A program made the position numbers and the translations under genes. DNA of 47,764 bases. Origin: Accumulibacter sp. Lineage in GTDB: Bacteria; Pseudomonadota; Gammaproteobacteria; Burkholderiales; Rhodocyclaceae. Of this stretch, positions 39,486 to 47,647 are shown piece by piece. The notes under the pieces were generated by a model. The model had not been told where the DNA came from and searched no databases. It saw only the letters and a list, made by a program, of their open reading frames with translations. Within the stretch, counting starts at the first letter, position 1. Each line of letters starts with the position of its first letter. The stretch covers positions 1-47,764 of the forward strand of contig NZ_JAPUVR010000107.1 of assembly GCF_029255125.1 (NCBI RefSeq), given 5' to 3'.

Positions 39486-40112
39486 TCAGCCCTGAGCGAT
39501 CCGGCGGAAAAAGGCGCGCCGAGACGATTCGGATTTCTTGCTCAAAGACGCCGCTGCGGAGCGGCGCACGCCTGGCGGTGGTGCAAACATGGCCGCAAGG
39601 GCGGCCAGGGCCGCGGCGCGCGCTGCCGTCTGCGACGGGAACTCGCTGGGTGGGGCAAAGAGCGGACAGTACTGGAACTTCGGAATCTCTGCGGCAGGAT
39701 CATGGTCGGCGATGAATTCGAGCGGTCCAATCGGGAATTCGAGCAAACAGCGTTCGCCGCGCGGTCGATCGGACCACAGAGTTCCGCCGCCAGGAAGGAC
39801 GAAAAGATTGATGAACCAGGGTGTGATGACGGCTCCGATCCAGTCGCCAGCGGGAGTCTGCGCTGCCGGCGTGCTGCGCGCGTCAGGCGGTGTAGCGGCC
39901 GGGCCTGTCGTTGTCGAGTCGTCGGGCTGCCAGCGATGAAAACCCAGTGCCTCGACCGACAGCGCGGCGTTGACGAAAGGCATTTCGTGCATCGTCTCGA
40001 ACCAGATGCGACGATACATCGTGGTCAGGCGAGGTGCTGGGTCTTCGCCGATGATGCCGGTCACTGGTGGTAGTTCGTCGCGCACTGCAGGTTGGCGAAA
40101 GCCGCTGCTCAC
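39486..40112 (-). CDS. hybE: [NiFe]-hydrogenase assembly chaperone HybE
   Basis: A 208-residue protein. The family core is recognised in YRRIWFETMHEMPFVN (about 33-48), WIGAVITPWFINLFVLPGG (about 90-108), FPIGPLEFIADHD and CPLFAPPSEFPSQ. HybE/HyaE-type chaperones hold immature subunits before Tat export. An insertion rich in Thr, Pro and Ala (about 62-88) splits the N-terminal part, and the C-terminus is basic. The ATG overlaps the HypC-like gene by 4 bases. Confidence 0.9.
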   Translation of the reverse strand: MSSGFRQPAVRDELPPVTGIIGEDPAPRLTTMYRRIWFETMHEMPFVNAALSVEALGFHRWQPDDSTTTGPAATPPDARSTPAAQTPAGDWIGAVITPWFINLFVLPGGGTLWSDRPRGERCLLEFPIGPLEFIADHDPAAEIPKFQYCPLFAPPSEFPSQTAARAAALAALAAMFAPPPGVRRSAAASLSKKSESSRRAFFRRIAQG

Positions 40113-40420
40113 GTTTCCCTCCTCCTTGCCGGATCTCGGCTCGTCAGGTCAGTGAAATGCAAGGCAGGATCGTAGTCGCCGGCGAGCTCTGCGGCGAGTG
40201 CGGCGAGTGCGTCTTCGATCAGGGCGCGCTCGCCATCGGCGACGACTTCGCGCGCCAGACCCAGCGCGACCAGAACCCAGGTGCCGACGGCTTGCGGTCC
40301 GATGAGCATCATGTTTGCTCGCTCGCGGCGGAGAGTGCCGTGCTCGTGCCGCTCGACGATGGCGAAATGACCATTGTCGTCCGCTTGCGCGACGACTTGC
40401 ATGGGTAGGGACAGACACAT
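40109..40420 (-). CDS. hypC: HypC/HybG-family hydrogenase chaperone
   Basis: A 103-residue member of the HypC/HupF family. The N-terminal MCLSLPMQVV carries the essential Cys2, which after Met removal binds the hydrogenase large subunit and HypD during Fe(CN)2CO delivery. The GTWVLVALGLAREVV segment follows. In its place after hybD it fits HybG. It begins 1 base after the hybD stop. hypA, B, D, E and F are not in the window. Confidence 0.92.
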   Translation of the reverse strand: MCLSLPMQVVAQADDNGHFAIVERHEHGTLRRERANMMLIGPQAVGTWVLVALGLAREVVADGERALIEDALAALAAELAGDYDPALHFTDLTSRDPARRRET

Positions 40421-40421
40421 T

Positions 40422-40916
40422 TCAGCTCGTCAGCGCCGCACAGCGCGGTGCTGGGTGGACGCCGAGCACGCCGAGTTCAGCGACGATCAGACGAAGGAGT
40501 TCGGGCATCGCTGCCTCGATTATCGGTGTGAGCTCCATGCCGAGCGCCAGCGACTGTGGCTGCAAGCCGAGAATCGCGGTGTAGCGCGGAGCGCGCGCGA
40601 GCAACTCCAGCGTTGCCAGGACATCGCACAGGCCGATCTGGTGGGGCGAGAGTTTTGTCCTGAAGAACACCGGCACTTGCTCACCCACCAGACGGATCAA
40701 CGTGCCGGGTTCTCGGCTGGCACGGATCGCGTCGACGACGATCAAGGCGTCCAGATCCTCCAGTTCTTCGAGCATTTCCATGCCGCAGGTCCCGGCGTCG
40801 AGCAATTCGATGCACGCCGGGAGGCAATAGGCATGCGGCAGGCGCTCGATGGCGCGGACGCCCAGCCCCTCGTCACCGAGGAGGATGTTACCGGCACCGA
40901 GAACGACGATACGCAC
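40422..40916 (-). CDS. hybD: Hydrogenase maturation protease
   Basis: A 164-residue endopeptidase of the HyaD/HybD/HupD type. The nickel-sensing residues are present: Glu16 in LLGDEGLG, Asp62 in VVDAI, and His92 in SPHQIGL. It removes the C-terminal peptide of the large subunit after nickel insertion. It lies 80 bases after hybC. Confidence 0.95.
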   Translation of the reverse strand: MRIVVLGAGNILLGDEGLGVRAIERLPHAYCLPACIELLDAGTCGMEMLEELEDLDALIVVDAIRASREPGTLIRLVGEQVPVFFRTKLSPHQIGLCDVLATLELLARAPRYTAILGLQPQSLALGMELTPIIEAAMPELLRLIVAELGVLGVHPAPRCAALTS

Positions 40917-40996
40917 CCTCTGGCTCCTCGGTCACTGTCGTGCTGGCTCTGAAAATGGCGCGGTGCCCGCTGTCTGCTTGCGTCTGAGTGCTAGCA

Positions 40997-42700
40997 TCAG
41001 GTGGGCTCCACCCTCACAATCGGCTGCGTTTCCTGGTCGACGACATGCACGGCGCAGGCGATGCACGGGTCGAACGAGTGCACGGTGCGCAGCACTTCAA
41101 GCGGTTGTTCCGGATTGGCCACCGGCGTTCCCACCAGGCAGGCCTCGTACGCACCTGGTTCGTCCTTTTCGTTGCGCGGTGCGGCATTCCAGGTCGTCGG
41201 AACGACACACTGGTAGTTCTTGATCTTGCCGTCGGCGATAACGATCCAGTGCGAGAGAACGCCGCGCGGGGCTTCGTGTACGCCGAAGCCGGCGATCTCT
41301 CCCCGCGGGAAAGTCGGCTTGTTGAAGGTTTTCAGATCACCCTTCGCCATGTTCGCCAGCAACAGGTCCCATTGGGTGGCCAGTTGGTCGACGGCCACGC
41401 TACAGGCGACGGCGCGCGCCGCGTGGCGACCGATCGTCGAATGCAGCGCTTCCAGACCGACCTTGGTCTTGGCGACCGTCGACACCAGGTCGAGCGCGTG
41501 CGTAGCGTAGTCGATCGTCGGCTGGTGCTGCGCGGCGACCATCGCCAGGACGCGCGACAAGGGGCCGACCTGCATCGGCTTGTCGTAGAAGGTAGGCGAT
41601 TTCAGCCAGGAGTACTTGCCGTCGTCCTGAAAATCGGTGTACTGCGGCCGCGTTTCACCCTGGTGCGGATGCAGCGGACCCTTGCCCCCCTGGTACCACG
41701 AGTGCTTCACCGATTCAGCAACCCCGTCCCTAAAGTAGGCGTCGCCATGGCTCTTGATCTCCTTGAAGCTGGCCAGATCGCCGTTGGCAATGTGTCCGCC
41801 GGGTAGCGCGAAGCGAGTGTTCTTCCCGTCGAGCGGGATGTCGGGCACCGACAGGTAATCGACGAATCCGCGGCCGATCGCCGTCCATTCCGGGTACGAG
41901 CCGCCGACGACCGCGACGTCGATCAGGTAGACGTTCTTGACGAAGTCGGCCAACTGGTCGATCCAGGTCTTGACCGCCAACAAGCGTTCGACCGACAGCA
42001 CCGACTGCGCGTCGACGGCCAGCGCATTGGCCACCCCGCCGACCGCGACGTTCTGGATGTGCGGCGTTTTCGAGCCCAGGATGCTGACGATCTTGTTCGC
42101 GTGCCGTTGCACTTCGAGCGCTTGCAGGTAGTGCGCGGCGGCGATCAGGTTGATCTCGGGCGGCAGTTTCATCGCCGGATGGCCCCAGTAGCCATTCGTG
42201 AAGATGCCGAGCTGGCCGGTACCGACGAAGCCGCTCAGCCGATCCTTGACTTTGGTGAACTCTGCCTTGCTGTTGCCCGACCAGGTCGACAGGCTCTCGG
42301 CCAGGCTTGCTGCCTTGCCAGGGTCGGCGCGCAGCGCGCTGGTCACGTCCACCCAATCGAGCGCCGAGAGGTGGTAGAAATGCACGATGTGGTCATGCAC
42401 TGCATGCGCCAGGATGATCATGTTGCGGATGTACTGCGCGTTGACCGGCAATTCGAGCTGCAGCGCGTTCTCCACCGCGCGTACGGAAGCGATCGCATGC
42501 ACCGTCGTGCATACGCCGCAGATGCGCTGGGTGATGGCCCACGCGTCGCGCGGATCACGACCAATCAGTATGTTTTCCACGCCGCGCCACATCTGACCGG
42601 AAGCCCAGGCTTTCCTGACCTTGCCACCATCGACTTCGACGTCAACACGCAAATGGCCTTCGATACGGGTTACCGGATCAATCGTCACTCTTTGCGACAT
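40997..42700 (-). CDS. hybC: [NiFe] hydrogenase large subunit
   Basis: A 567-residue catalytic subunit. Nickel ligands are in RICGVC (Cys61, Cys64) and DPCIAC (Cys546, Cys549), followed by AVH and 15 more residues that HybD should remove after His552. The N-terminal VTRIEGHLRVDV is typical. It oxidises H2 at the Ni-Fe site in the periplasm and passes electrons to HybO. It carries no signal peptide and would be co-exported with HybO. It starts 21 bases after hybB. Confidence 0.97.
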   Translation of the reverse strand: MSQRVTIDPVTRIEGHLRVDVEVDGGKVRKAWASGQMWRGVENILIGRDPRDAWAITQRICGVCTTVHAIASVRAVENALQLELPVNAQYIRNMIILAHAVHDHIVHFYHLSALDWVDVTSALRADPGKAASLAESLSTWSGNSKAEFTKVKDRLSGFVGTGQLGIFTNGYWGHPAMKLPPEINLIAAAHYLQALEVQRHANKIVSILGSKTPHIQNVAVGGVANALAVDAQSVLSVERLLAVKTWIDQLADFVKNVYLIDVAVVGGSYPEWTAIGRGFVDYLSVPDIPLDGKNTRFALPGGHIANGDLASFKEIKSHGDAYFRDGVAESVKHSWYQGGKGPLHPHQGETRPQYTDFQDDGKYSWLKSPTFYDKPMQVGPLSRVLAMVAAQHQPTIDYATHALDLVSTVAKTKVGLEALHSTIGRHAARAVACSVAVDQLATQWDLLLANMAKGDLKTFNKPTFPRGEIAGFGVHEAPRGVLSHWIVIADGKIKNYQCVVPTTWNAAPRNEKDEPGAYEACLVGTPVANPEQPLEVLRTVHSFDPCIACAVHVVDQETQPIVRVEPT

Positions 42701-42721
42701 GCTGGTCTCCTGGAAAGCGCG

Positions 42722-43891
42722 TCAGGCCTGCGCGGCGCGGGCTGGCACGGGTTCGCGCGGCAGCACCGGGAAGCGGCGGGTGATGTAGATGTAGCCGAAA
42801 ACCTCGGCGGCGAAGATCCCGAGGGTGACCAGCAACTCGGCTACCGAAGGGAAGTAGCTCCAGCCAGGCCCTGTATCGAAAGCGATCAGGAAGCCGTTCA
42901 GGCGCAGCAGAATTCCGCTGAGCATGACGGCGATACCGGCAAGGAACAGGCGCGCCGGATTGCGCCGCGCCTCGACGCTGCCAATGAGCAAGAAAGGCGC
43001 GATGAAACAGGCGTTTTCGACCCAGAAGCTGAGCGCAACGTAATTCGGCTGGAAAGCAAGCGCGAAGGCATCGCGCCAGATGACGTCGGCAAAACGGACG
43101 AGCAGGTAGAAGGCCATCGTGCCCAGCATGACTCGCGCCATCGGGTTCAGCAGGTGCAACTCGATCTGCCGGCGATAGGCTGAGGCGGCGACGCACGACT
43201 CGAAGAGGACGACGCCGTAGCCGAGGATGATCGCCGAGAGGAGATAGATCAGCGGCTGCAGCGGTGTCTGCCAGAGCGGGTTGACCTGTCCGCCCATGAC
43301 GACCAGCATCGTACCCAGCGACGCCTGATGCATCATCGGCAGAACGATGCCAAGCGCGATGAAGACGAAGAGCACCTTGTTCAGTTTCTGGCGCGCTTCG
43401 CGCATGCCGAGCTTCTCGAGGAACACCGGCGAGAACTCGATCCACATGACGATGATGTACAGTGTGATGCACGCGGCGACTTCGAACATCACCGAGTTGA
43501 CGTTGAAATACGCGGGCCAGAAGATGTGCCAGAAGTTCCACCAGCGGCCGAGATCGACGGTGATCGCGGCGCCGGCGAGCGTATAGCCGAAGAGGCTGCC
43601 GAGCAGCGCCGGCCGGACGAGCGGATGATACTGTCCCTGGTTGAAGATATAGACCAGCAGGGCGACCGAGAAACCGCCGCAGGCAAGTGCCGAGCCGATG
43701 AAGACATCACCGACGACCCACAAACCCCACGAATAGCCGTCGTTCAGGTTGGTCACCGAGGCGAGGCCGAAAAACATGCGAACGACGATGATCGCCGCCA
43801 TGACCGTCATCAGGACACCGCAGATCAGCGTCGTGGCGCCAAACAGGCTGCCACCGACGGGTGCCGGCGGCGCAGGGTGTAGCGTACTCAT
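42722..43891 (-). CDS. hybB: Hydrogenase membrane subunit HybB (NrfD/PsrC family)
   Basis: A 389-residue integral membrane protein with about ten segments and no haem-ligand pattern, as expected for HybB. Family phrases are NLNDGYSWGLWVVGDVFIG, GRWWNFWHIFWPAYFNVNS and VLFVFIALGIVLPMMHQASLG. It takes electrons from HybA to the quinone pool; in E. coli it also supports proton-coupled operation. The ATG overlaps hybA by 4 bases. Confidence 0.95.
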   Translation of the reverse strand: MSTLHPAPPAPVGGSLFGATTLICGVLMTVMAAIIVVRMFFGLASVTNLNDGYSWGLWVVGDVFIGSALACGGFSVALLVYIFNQGQYHPLVRPALLGSLFGYTLAGAAITVDLGRWWNFWHIFWPAYFNVNSVMFEVAACITLYIIVMWIEFSPVFLEKLGMREARQKLNKVLFVFIALGIVLPMMHQASLGTMLVVMGGQVNPLWQTPLQPLIYLLSAIILGYGVVLFESCVAASAYRRQIELHLLNPMARVMLGTMAFYLLVRFADVIWRDAFALAFQPNYVALSFWVENACFIAPFLLIGSVEARRNPARLFLAGIAVMLSGILLRLNGFLIAFDTGPGWSYFPSVAELLVTLGIFAAEVFGYIYITRRFPVLPREPVPARAAQA

Positions 43892-44922
43892 CGGCCTTCT
43901 CCTCCCGGCGCTTCGGGCGGCGCCTCACCGGCGCGACTGACGTTGCGCTTGGCGACGTAAGTCATCGCGCCGAGGACGGCGAAAGGCATCAGCAGTCCGC
44001 CGTAAAGCGTGTGCTGAATGGTCTCCGAGGTCGACGCCGATGACTTGGGTGAGAGGTACGGCATGCCGACCTTCTCGAAATCGACCGCCGAGAGCTTGAG
44101 GACCTGTGTTCCGCCATACTCGGTTTCGCCGTAGACGTGCTGCTTGTAGTTTCCAACGTAGCCCTCATAGCTTTGATCAGGGCCGCCATTCAGGTTGCCG
44201 CGTGGGTAAATGGTCAGGCTGCCCGGCTTGAGCGCCAGGCGGCGCTTGGCTTCGGCCAACAGGTCGCTGGTTCGCCCGTAAAGCGTGGCGCCCGTCGGAC
44301 AGACTTCGGCGCAGGCCGAATAGTGGCCGTTCTGGTAGCGATGGCGGCACAATTCGCACTTGCCGATCTTGCCGGTCGGCGAGTCGTACTGGTACTTCGG
44401 GATGCCGAACGGACAGGCGACCACGCAATAGCGGCAGCCGACGCAGGCGTCGGCGTCATAAGCGACGATACCCGTCGTCGGATCCTTGGTCATCGCCGTT
44501 ACCGGGCACGCCGAGACGCACGACGGATCGGCACAGTGCATGCACGAGGTCTTCATGAAGGCGTAGCCGTTTTCTTCGGCGTCCTTCGTCTGCATCGTTC
44601 CGTGGCGGTACATCTTGATGATGTTGAAGGTGTAGCCGCTGGTGTCGAGCGGCGTATCCCACAGCTTGTCGACGGTCGAAAACTCAGGCGGGTTGTCGTT
44701 GGCGCGTTTGCAGGCGGCGACGCAGGCCTTGCAGCCGATGCATAGCGTCGCGTCGTAGAGCAGACCGAGCGCTTCCGGCGGACGCTGGTAGGTTTCGCGG
44801 GCGGCTGCCGGGCGGCTCGTCGTCGCAGCGGCGAGTGCCGCCCCGCCGGCTGCCAGGCAACCACGGATGAACTCGCGCCGGTTGCCGACGGGCGCGGTTG
44901 AGGCAGATCTATCGTTGTCCAT
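43888..44922 (-). CDS. hybA: Hydrogenase electron-transfer subunit HybA (four [4Fe-4S])
   Basis: A 344-residue iron-sulphur protein. It opens with a Tat signal (NRREFIRG at 14-21). Four cluster-binding motifs are present: CIGCKACVAACK (61-72), CMHCADPSCVSACP (127-140), CVGCRYCVVACPFG (160-173) and CELC...CAEVCP (189-209). A C-terminal hydrophobic anchor (about 308-325) fixes it at the periplasmic side. The ATG lies 14 bases inside hybO; a longer upstream frame is rejected. Confidence 0.96.
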   Translation of the reverse strand: MDNDRSASTAPVGNRREFIRGCLAAGGAALAAATTSRPAAARETYQRPPEALGLLYDATLCIGCKACVAACKRANDNPPEFSTVDKLWDTPLDTSGYTFNIIKMYRHGTMQTKDAEENGYAFMKTSCMHCADPSCVSACPVTAMTKDPTTGIVAYDADACVGCRYCVVACPFGIPKYQYDSPTGKIGKCELCRHRYQNGHYSACAEVCPTGATLYGRTSDLLAEAKRRLALKPGSLTIYPRGNLNGGPDQSYEGYVGNYKQHVYGETEYGGTQVLKLSAVDFEKVGMPYLSPKSSASTSETIQHTLYGGLLMPFAVLGAMTYVAKRNVSRAGEAPPEAPGGEGR

Positions 44923-46090
44923 TGCCAAGCTCCGTCTTGCTGGCGGCTGCGCGTTCTGCCTCCTCCAGCTTGTGCGAGAGGCCGAGATTGCGCGCCACCA
45001 TGGCTGTACCGCCGGCGGCAGCGCCGGCAACCGCGGCCAGAATGGCGGCCGAAGCCAGCGTTGCGCCGCTTCCCTTCTCTTCGACGATGCGCGGATACTG
45101 CTGCGGCGGCTCGGCGTTCTTCACCTTGGCCAGCATGTGAATCGGCTTGCTGAAGCCGATTCCCTGCTCGGTGCAGCCGATGCAGGGGTGGCCGCAGCCT
45201 ACCGGCCAGGTTCCCGCGCCGGCGTCGCCGAACAGGATCGTCGGACAATTGGCGTAGGTTTCCGGCCCCTTGCAACCGAGTTTGTACAGACAGTAGCCCT
45301 TGCGATGACCTTCGTCGCCGAACTCCATGGCAAAACGTCCGGCGTCGAAGTGCGCACGCCGCTCGCAGTTCTCATGCACCAGGCGCGAGTAGGCGAATTT
45401 CGGCCGACCCAGCTCATCGACCGGCGGCAGGCTGCCGAAAGTCAGGAAGTGGACGACCGTCGACAGGAAGTTGTAGGGGTTCGGCGGGCAGCCGGGGATT
45501 GTCACCACCGGCTTGCCGAGCACGGCAGCGACGCCGGCGGCGCCGGTCGGATTGGGGTCGGTCGACGGCATGCCGCCCCAACTGGCGCACGAGCCGATGG
45601 CGATGACTGCAGCGGCATCGGCGGCGCATTCCTTGGTCAGTTCGACTGCCGTGCGCCCGCCCACCTTGCAGTAGATTCCCCCATCCCGCGTCGGAATAGC
45701 GCCTTCGACCACCAGCACGTAGCGCCCCTTGTTCTCGCTCATTGCCGTCTTGCGCGCCTGCTCGACCTGATGCCCGGCGGCAGCAAACAGCGTTTCGTGG
45801 TAATCGAGCGAGATCACGTCGAGGATCAGCCGCTCCAGCGTCGGGTGCTCGGCGCGCAACATCGACTCCGTGCAGCCCGTGCATTCCTGGAAATGCAGCC
45901 AGATCACCGAGGGTCGCTTCTGCGTCGCAATCGCTTCGGCCACAGCAGCATCGGCGCCCTGCGGCAAGCCAAGGCTCGCCGCCATGCCGGTACAGAACTG
46001 GAGGAACTCGCGCCGCGACAGCCCGAGCCGCTCGCTTGCTGCCGTAACGACCCGGCTTCCCTGCAGTTTCAGCAGGCTTGTGTTTGCCAT
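44909..46090 (-). CDS. hybO: [NiFe] hydrogenase small subunit
   Basis: A 393-residue subunit. It starts MANTSLLKLQ, with a purine-rich GGGAAGG close before the ATG, and has a Tat motif (LSRREFLQF at 24-32) with export-helix to about 50. Cluster ligands are in ECTGCTES (Cys70, Cys73), SCASWGG, PGCPPNPYNF, NCERRAHF, GCKGPETYANCP and GCGHPCIGC. A C-terminal hydrophobic segment (about 350-370) anchors the heterodimer. It is the first gene of the operon, behind a sigma-54-type promoter. Confidence 0.97.
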   Translation of the reverse strand: MANTSLLKLQGSRVVTAASERLGLSRREFLQFCTGMAASLGLPQGADAAVAEAIATQKRPSVIWLHFQECTGCTESMLRAEHPTLERLILDVISLDYHETLFAAAGHQVEQARKTAMSENKGRYVLVVEGAIPTRDGGIYCKVGGRTAVELTKECAADAAAVIAIGSCASWGGMPSTDPNPTGAAGVAAVLGKPVVTIPGCPPNPYNFLSTVVHFLTFGSLPPVDELGRPKFAYSRLVHENCERRAHFDAGRFAMEFGDEGHRKGYCLYKLGCKGPETYANCPTILFGDAGAGTWPVGCGHPCIGCTEQGIGFSKPIHMLAKVKNAEPPQQYPRIVEEKGSGATLASAAILAAVAGAAAGGTAMVARNLGLSHKLEEAERAAASKTELGNGQR

Positions 46091-46186
46091 CCTTCCCTCC
46101 CCCTCCTGATGCGCTCGACCGTCGGTCGGGACGTTGCCGTTTCGGCTCGACGACAGGGCGCGCTCCTTGTCGTGACCTCTGCGCAC

Positions 46187-46201
46187 ACAAGAAGCGTGCC
46201 A
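46187..46201 (-). promoter_or_regulatory. Sigma-54 (-24/-12) promoter of the hydrogenase operon
   Basis: On the minus strand TGGCACG (46201-46195), CTTC, TTGT (46190-46187). This matches the RpoN consensus TGGCACG-N4-TTGC in all but the last base. It stands about 97 bases before the hybO ATG, giving transcription start near 46176. RpoN with an NtrC-type activator (HoxA or HupR) controls several proteobacterial [NiFe] hydrogenases. Confidence 0.75.
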
Positions 46202-46273
46202 GAGCGGAAAACGTCAATAAAAGAGCGTGCTATGACGAGACCATGAAAGTCGCAGGAATAGATTGCTTAGCGA

Positions 46274-46284
46274 TTGTGCGACAA
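46274..46284. promoter_or_regulatory. TTG-N5-CAA palindrome, candidate HupR/HoxA site
   Basis: TTGTGCGACAA reads TTG-N5-CAA, with TTGT/ACAA half-sites. Its centre is about 103 bases upstream of the predicted start of hybO transcription, in the usual range of enhancers for sigma-54 promoters. HupR of Rhodobacter capsulatus is reported to bind TTG-N5-CAA. Function here is inferred. Confidence 0.5.
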
Positions 46285-46286
46285 AA

Positions 46287-46303
46287 TGGAAACCTTGTTT
46301 CCA
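46287..46303. promoter_or_regulatory. Perfect palindrome TGGAAAC-CTT-GTTTCCA
   Basis: Two 7-base arms match perfectly around a 3-base centre, immediately beside the TTG-N5-CAA site. It may be a second activator site or an operator for a different regulator. Unassigned; no known consensus is claimed. Confidence 0.5.
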
Positions 46304-46476
46304 GTCGGCACCTCGTCGGCTGCTCTGGCTTGCGTTGCAGCGCAGTCTCCTGGCAGTGCTGAAGCTCCGGCACAATCAACTCCGTTGGCCGTCAGCGCCC
46401 AGGCCAAGCTTGGCGCATGCGCCTGTGCGGCGAGGAGTTTCCTATTGACCTTCGGGATCGAATCCGGGAGGTCGTC

Positions 46477-46758
46477 ATGTCTCGTGCGCGAGCACGGGGT
46501 ACACGCTGCCTGCGGCAGGTCGTGGCGAATGCTCCCTTCCTCACCTGGGCGGGCGAGCGCGTGCCCAATCTCGCCTCGCGCATGCTCGGATTCGTCGAGT
46601 CGGCGCTCCGCGACCTCTACACGGGCATCGGCAAGCCCGAGTTCTTGAAGGACCTCGGCAGCGATGTCGGGCGGCGCCGGCGGACCCAGGAAGATCGTTA
46701 CGTCCATACCCTCACGCACGGCCGTATCGAATTTCTGCAAGGACGCTATCACGATTGA
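46477..46758 (+). CDS. Orphan, divergent YoeB/Txe-like toxin
   Basis: A 93-residue protein with GGGAGG 6 bases before its ATG. From about residue 21 it aligns to YoeB: FLTW, then ESALRDLYTGIGKPEFLKDL, RRRRTQEDRYVHT and RIEFLQGRYHD. The three residues equivalent to the E. coli YoeB active site are kept (Glu55, Arg74, His92), but the last residue is Asp instead of Tyr, and the usual SGFWSRR segment is changed to GSDVGRR. The N-terminal 20 residues do not match. No YefM-like antitoxin is seen upstream. Codon use is typical coding for this genome. It may be a decayed toxin or a non-toxic relative. Confidence 0.6.
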   Translation: MSRARARGTRCLRQVVANAPFLTWAGERVPNLASRMLGFVESALRDLYTGIGKPEFLKDLGSDVGRRRRTQEDRYVHTLTHGRIEFLQGRYHD

Positions 46759-46879
46759 GCGGCTTTGCGCCGCGGCGCGAAATCTCGCGCGCCGCGGCTG
46801 TCGACGCGACGCAAGGCTTGCGCGTCCGCCGCGAGCGTTGTAGCCTTAGTCCAGTAAGTTAATCCATATGAGGTGGTCA

Positions 46880-47113
46880 ATGGCAGTGATCGTCAACGTA
46901 CACGAAGCGAAGACTCAGTTCTCCCGGCTGCTGGAGCAGGCCCATGCGGGGCAGGAGATCATCCTCGCCAAGGCCGGCCAGCCTTATGCGCGGATGGTGC
47001 CGCTGGCGCAGCAGGCAGGCGGGCGGCGGCCCGGCCGCCTCGATGGACAGGTCGGGCCGGAATTCTTCGAGCCCCTGCCGGAAAGCGAACTGGCGGCCTG
47101 GGAAGGCCGATGA
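46880..47113 (+). CDS. vapB: Phd/VapB-type antitoxin
   Basis: A 77-residue protein starting MAVIVNVHEAKTQFSRLLEQ, the Phd/YefM/VapB N-terminal fold that binds DNA and dimerises. EIILAKAGQPYARMVPL follows, then a Pro/Gly-rich tail with FFEPLPESELAAWEG that would wrap the toxin. AGGTGG lies 5 bases before the ATG. The stop overlaps the toxin start (ATGA). The antitoxin is expected to neutralise VapC and repress its own promoter. Confidence 0.92.
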   Translation: MAVIVNVHEAKTQFSRLLEQAHAGQEIILAKAGQPYARMVPLAQQAGGRRPGRLDGQVGPEFFEPLPESELAAWEGR

Positions 47114-47496
47114 AGCTGCTGCTCGACACCCACGCCTTGCTCTGGTGGTGGACCGACGACCCGCAGCTTTCCTCCCGCGCCCGGTCCTGCATCCAGAACG
47201 AAGGCAATCTGGTTCTGGTCAGCGCGGCCAGTGCCTGGGAAATCGCCACCAAGTTCCGCCTCGGCAAGCTGGCGGGGGCCGGTGCGGCAGCCGAGCGCTT
47301 CCATGAACTGGTGGAGGCCGACGGCTTTACGCACTTGCCGGTGAGCTACTTGCACGCTCTGCGCGCAGGGGCTTATCGGCTGGAGCACCGGGATCCTTTC
47401 GACCGGGTACTGGCCGCCCAAGCCGAACTGGAATCCGCCAGCCTGGTCACGCGCGATCCGGTTTTCGGTTTGTTTGGCACGCGGGTCGTCTGGTAA
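47110..47496 (+). CDS. vapC: PIN-domain toxin VapC
   Basis: A 128-residue PIN ribonuclease. The acidic active-site set is complete: Asp6 in LLLDTHALLWW, Glu44 in SAWEIATK, Asp98 in HRDPFDRVLAAQA and Asp116 in LVTRDPVF. VapC toxins cleave RNA, commonly tRNA or rRNA. The start overlaps vapB by 4 bases. A strong inverted repeat follows the stop. Confidence 0.93.
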   Translation: MKLLLDTHALLWWWTDDPQLSSRARSCIQNEGNLVLVSAASAWEIATKFRLGKLAGAGAAAERFHELVEADGFTHLPVSYLHALRAGAYRLEHRDPFDRVLAAQAELESASLVTRDPVFGLFGTRVVW

Positions 47497-47504
47497 CGCA
47501 GCCA

Positions 47505-47540
47505 AGGGCTGGCTGCCAGAGCGCCGCTTAAGCCAGCCCT
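47505..47540 (+). terminator. 10-bp inverted repeat after vapC
   Basis: AGGGCTGGCT (47505-47514) and AGCCAGCCCT (47531-47540) are perfect complements across 16 bases, starting 9 bases after the vapC stop. No T-run follows, so it may be a factor-assisted terminator or a mobile-element end. Confidence 0.5.
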
Positions 47541-47647
47541 GATCTCTTCGCAGTTTATCCCTCAAGGCGTAGCAGACCGCTGCGGCGACAGGGTGAAATT
47601 GTCCTTCGGGCTAATAGCTGAAGAATCTGTTGCTTAGGGGCAGCCTA

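Noticed and set aside
44867-46246. 459-codon open frame on the plus strand opposite hybO.
   Set aside because: Antisense to hybO with all its iron-sulphur motifs; shadow.
46267-46752. 161-codon minus-strand frame over the YoeB-like gene and hydrogenase enhancer.
   Set aside because: The plus strand shows YoeB-like motifs, a good Shine-Dalgarno and a strong GC bias at third positions; the minus frame has none of these.
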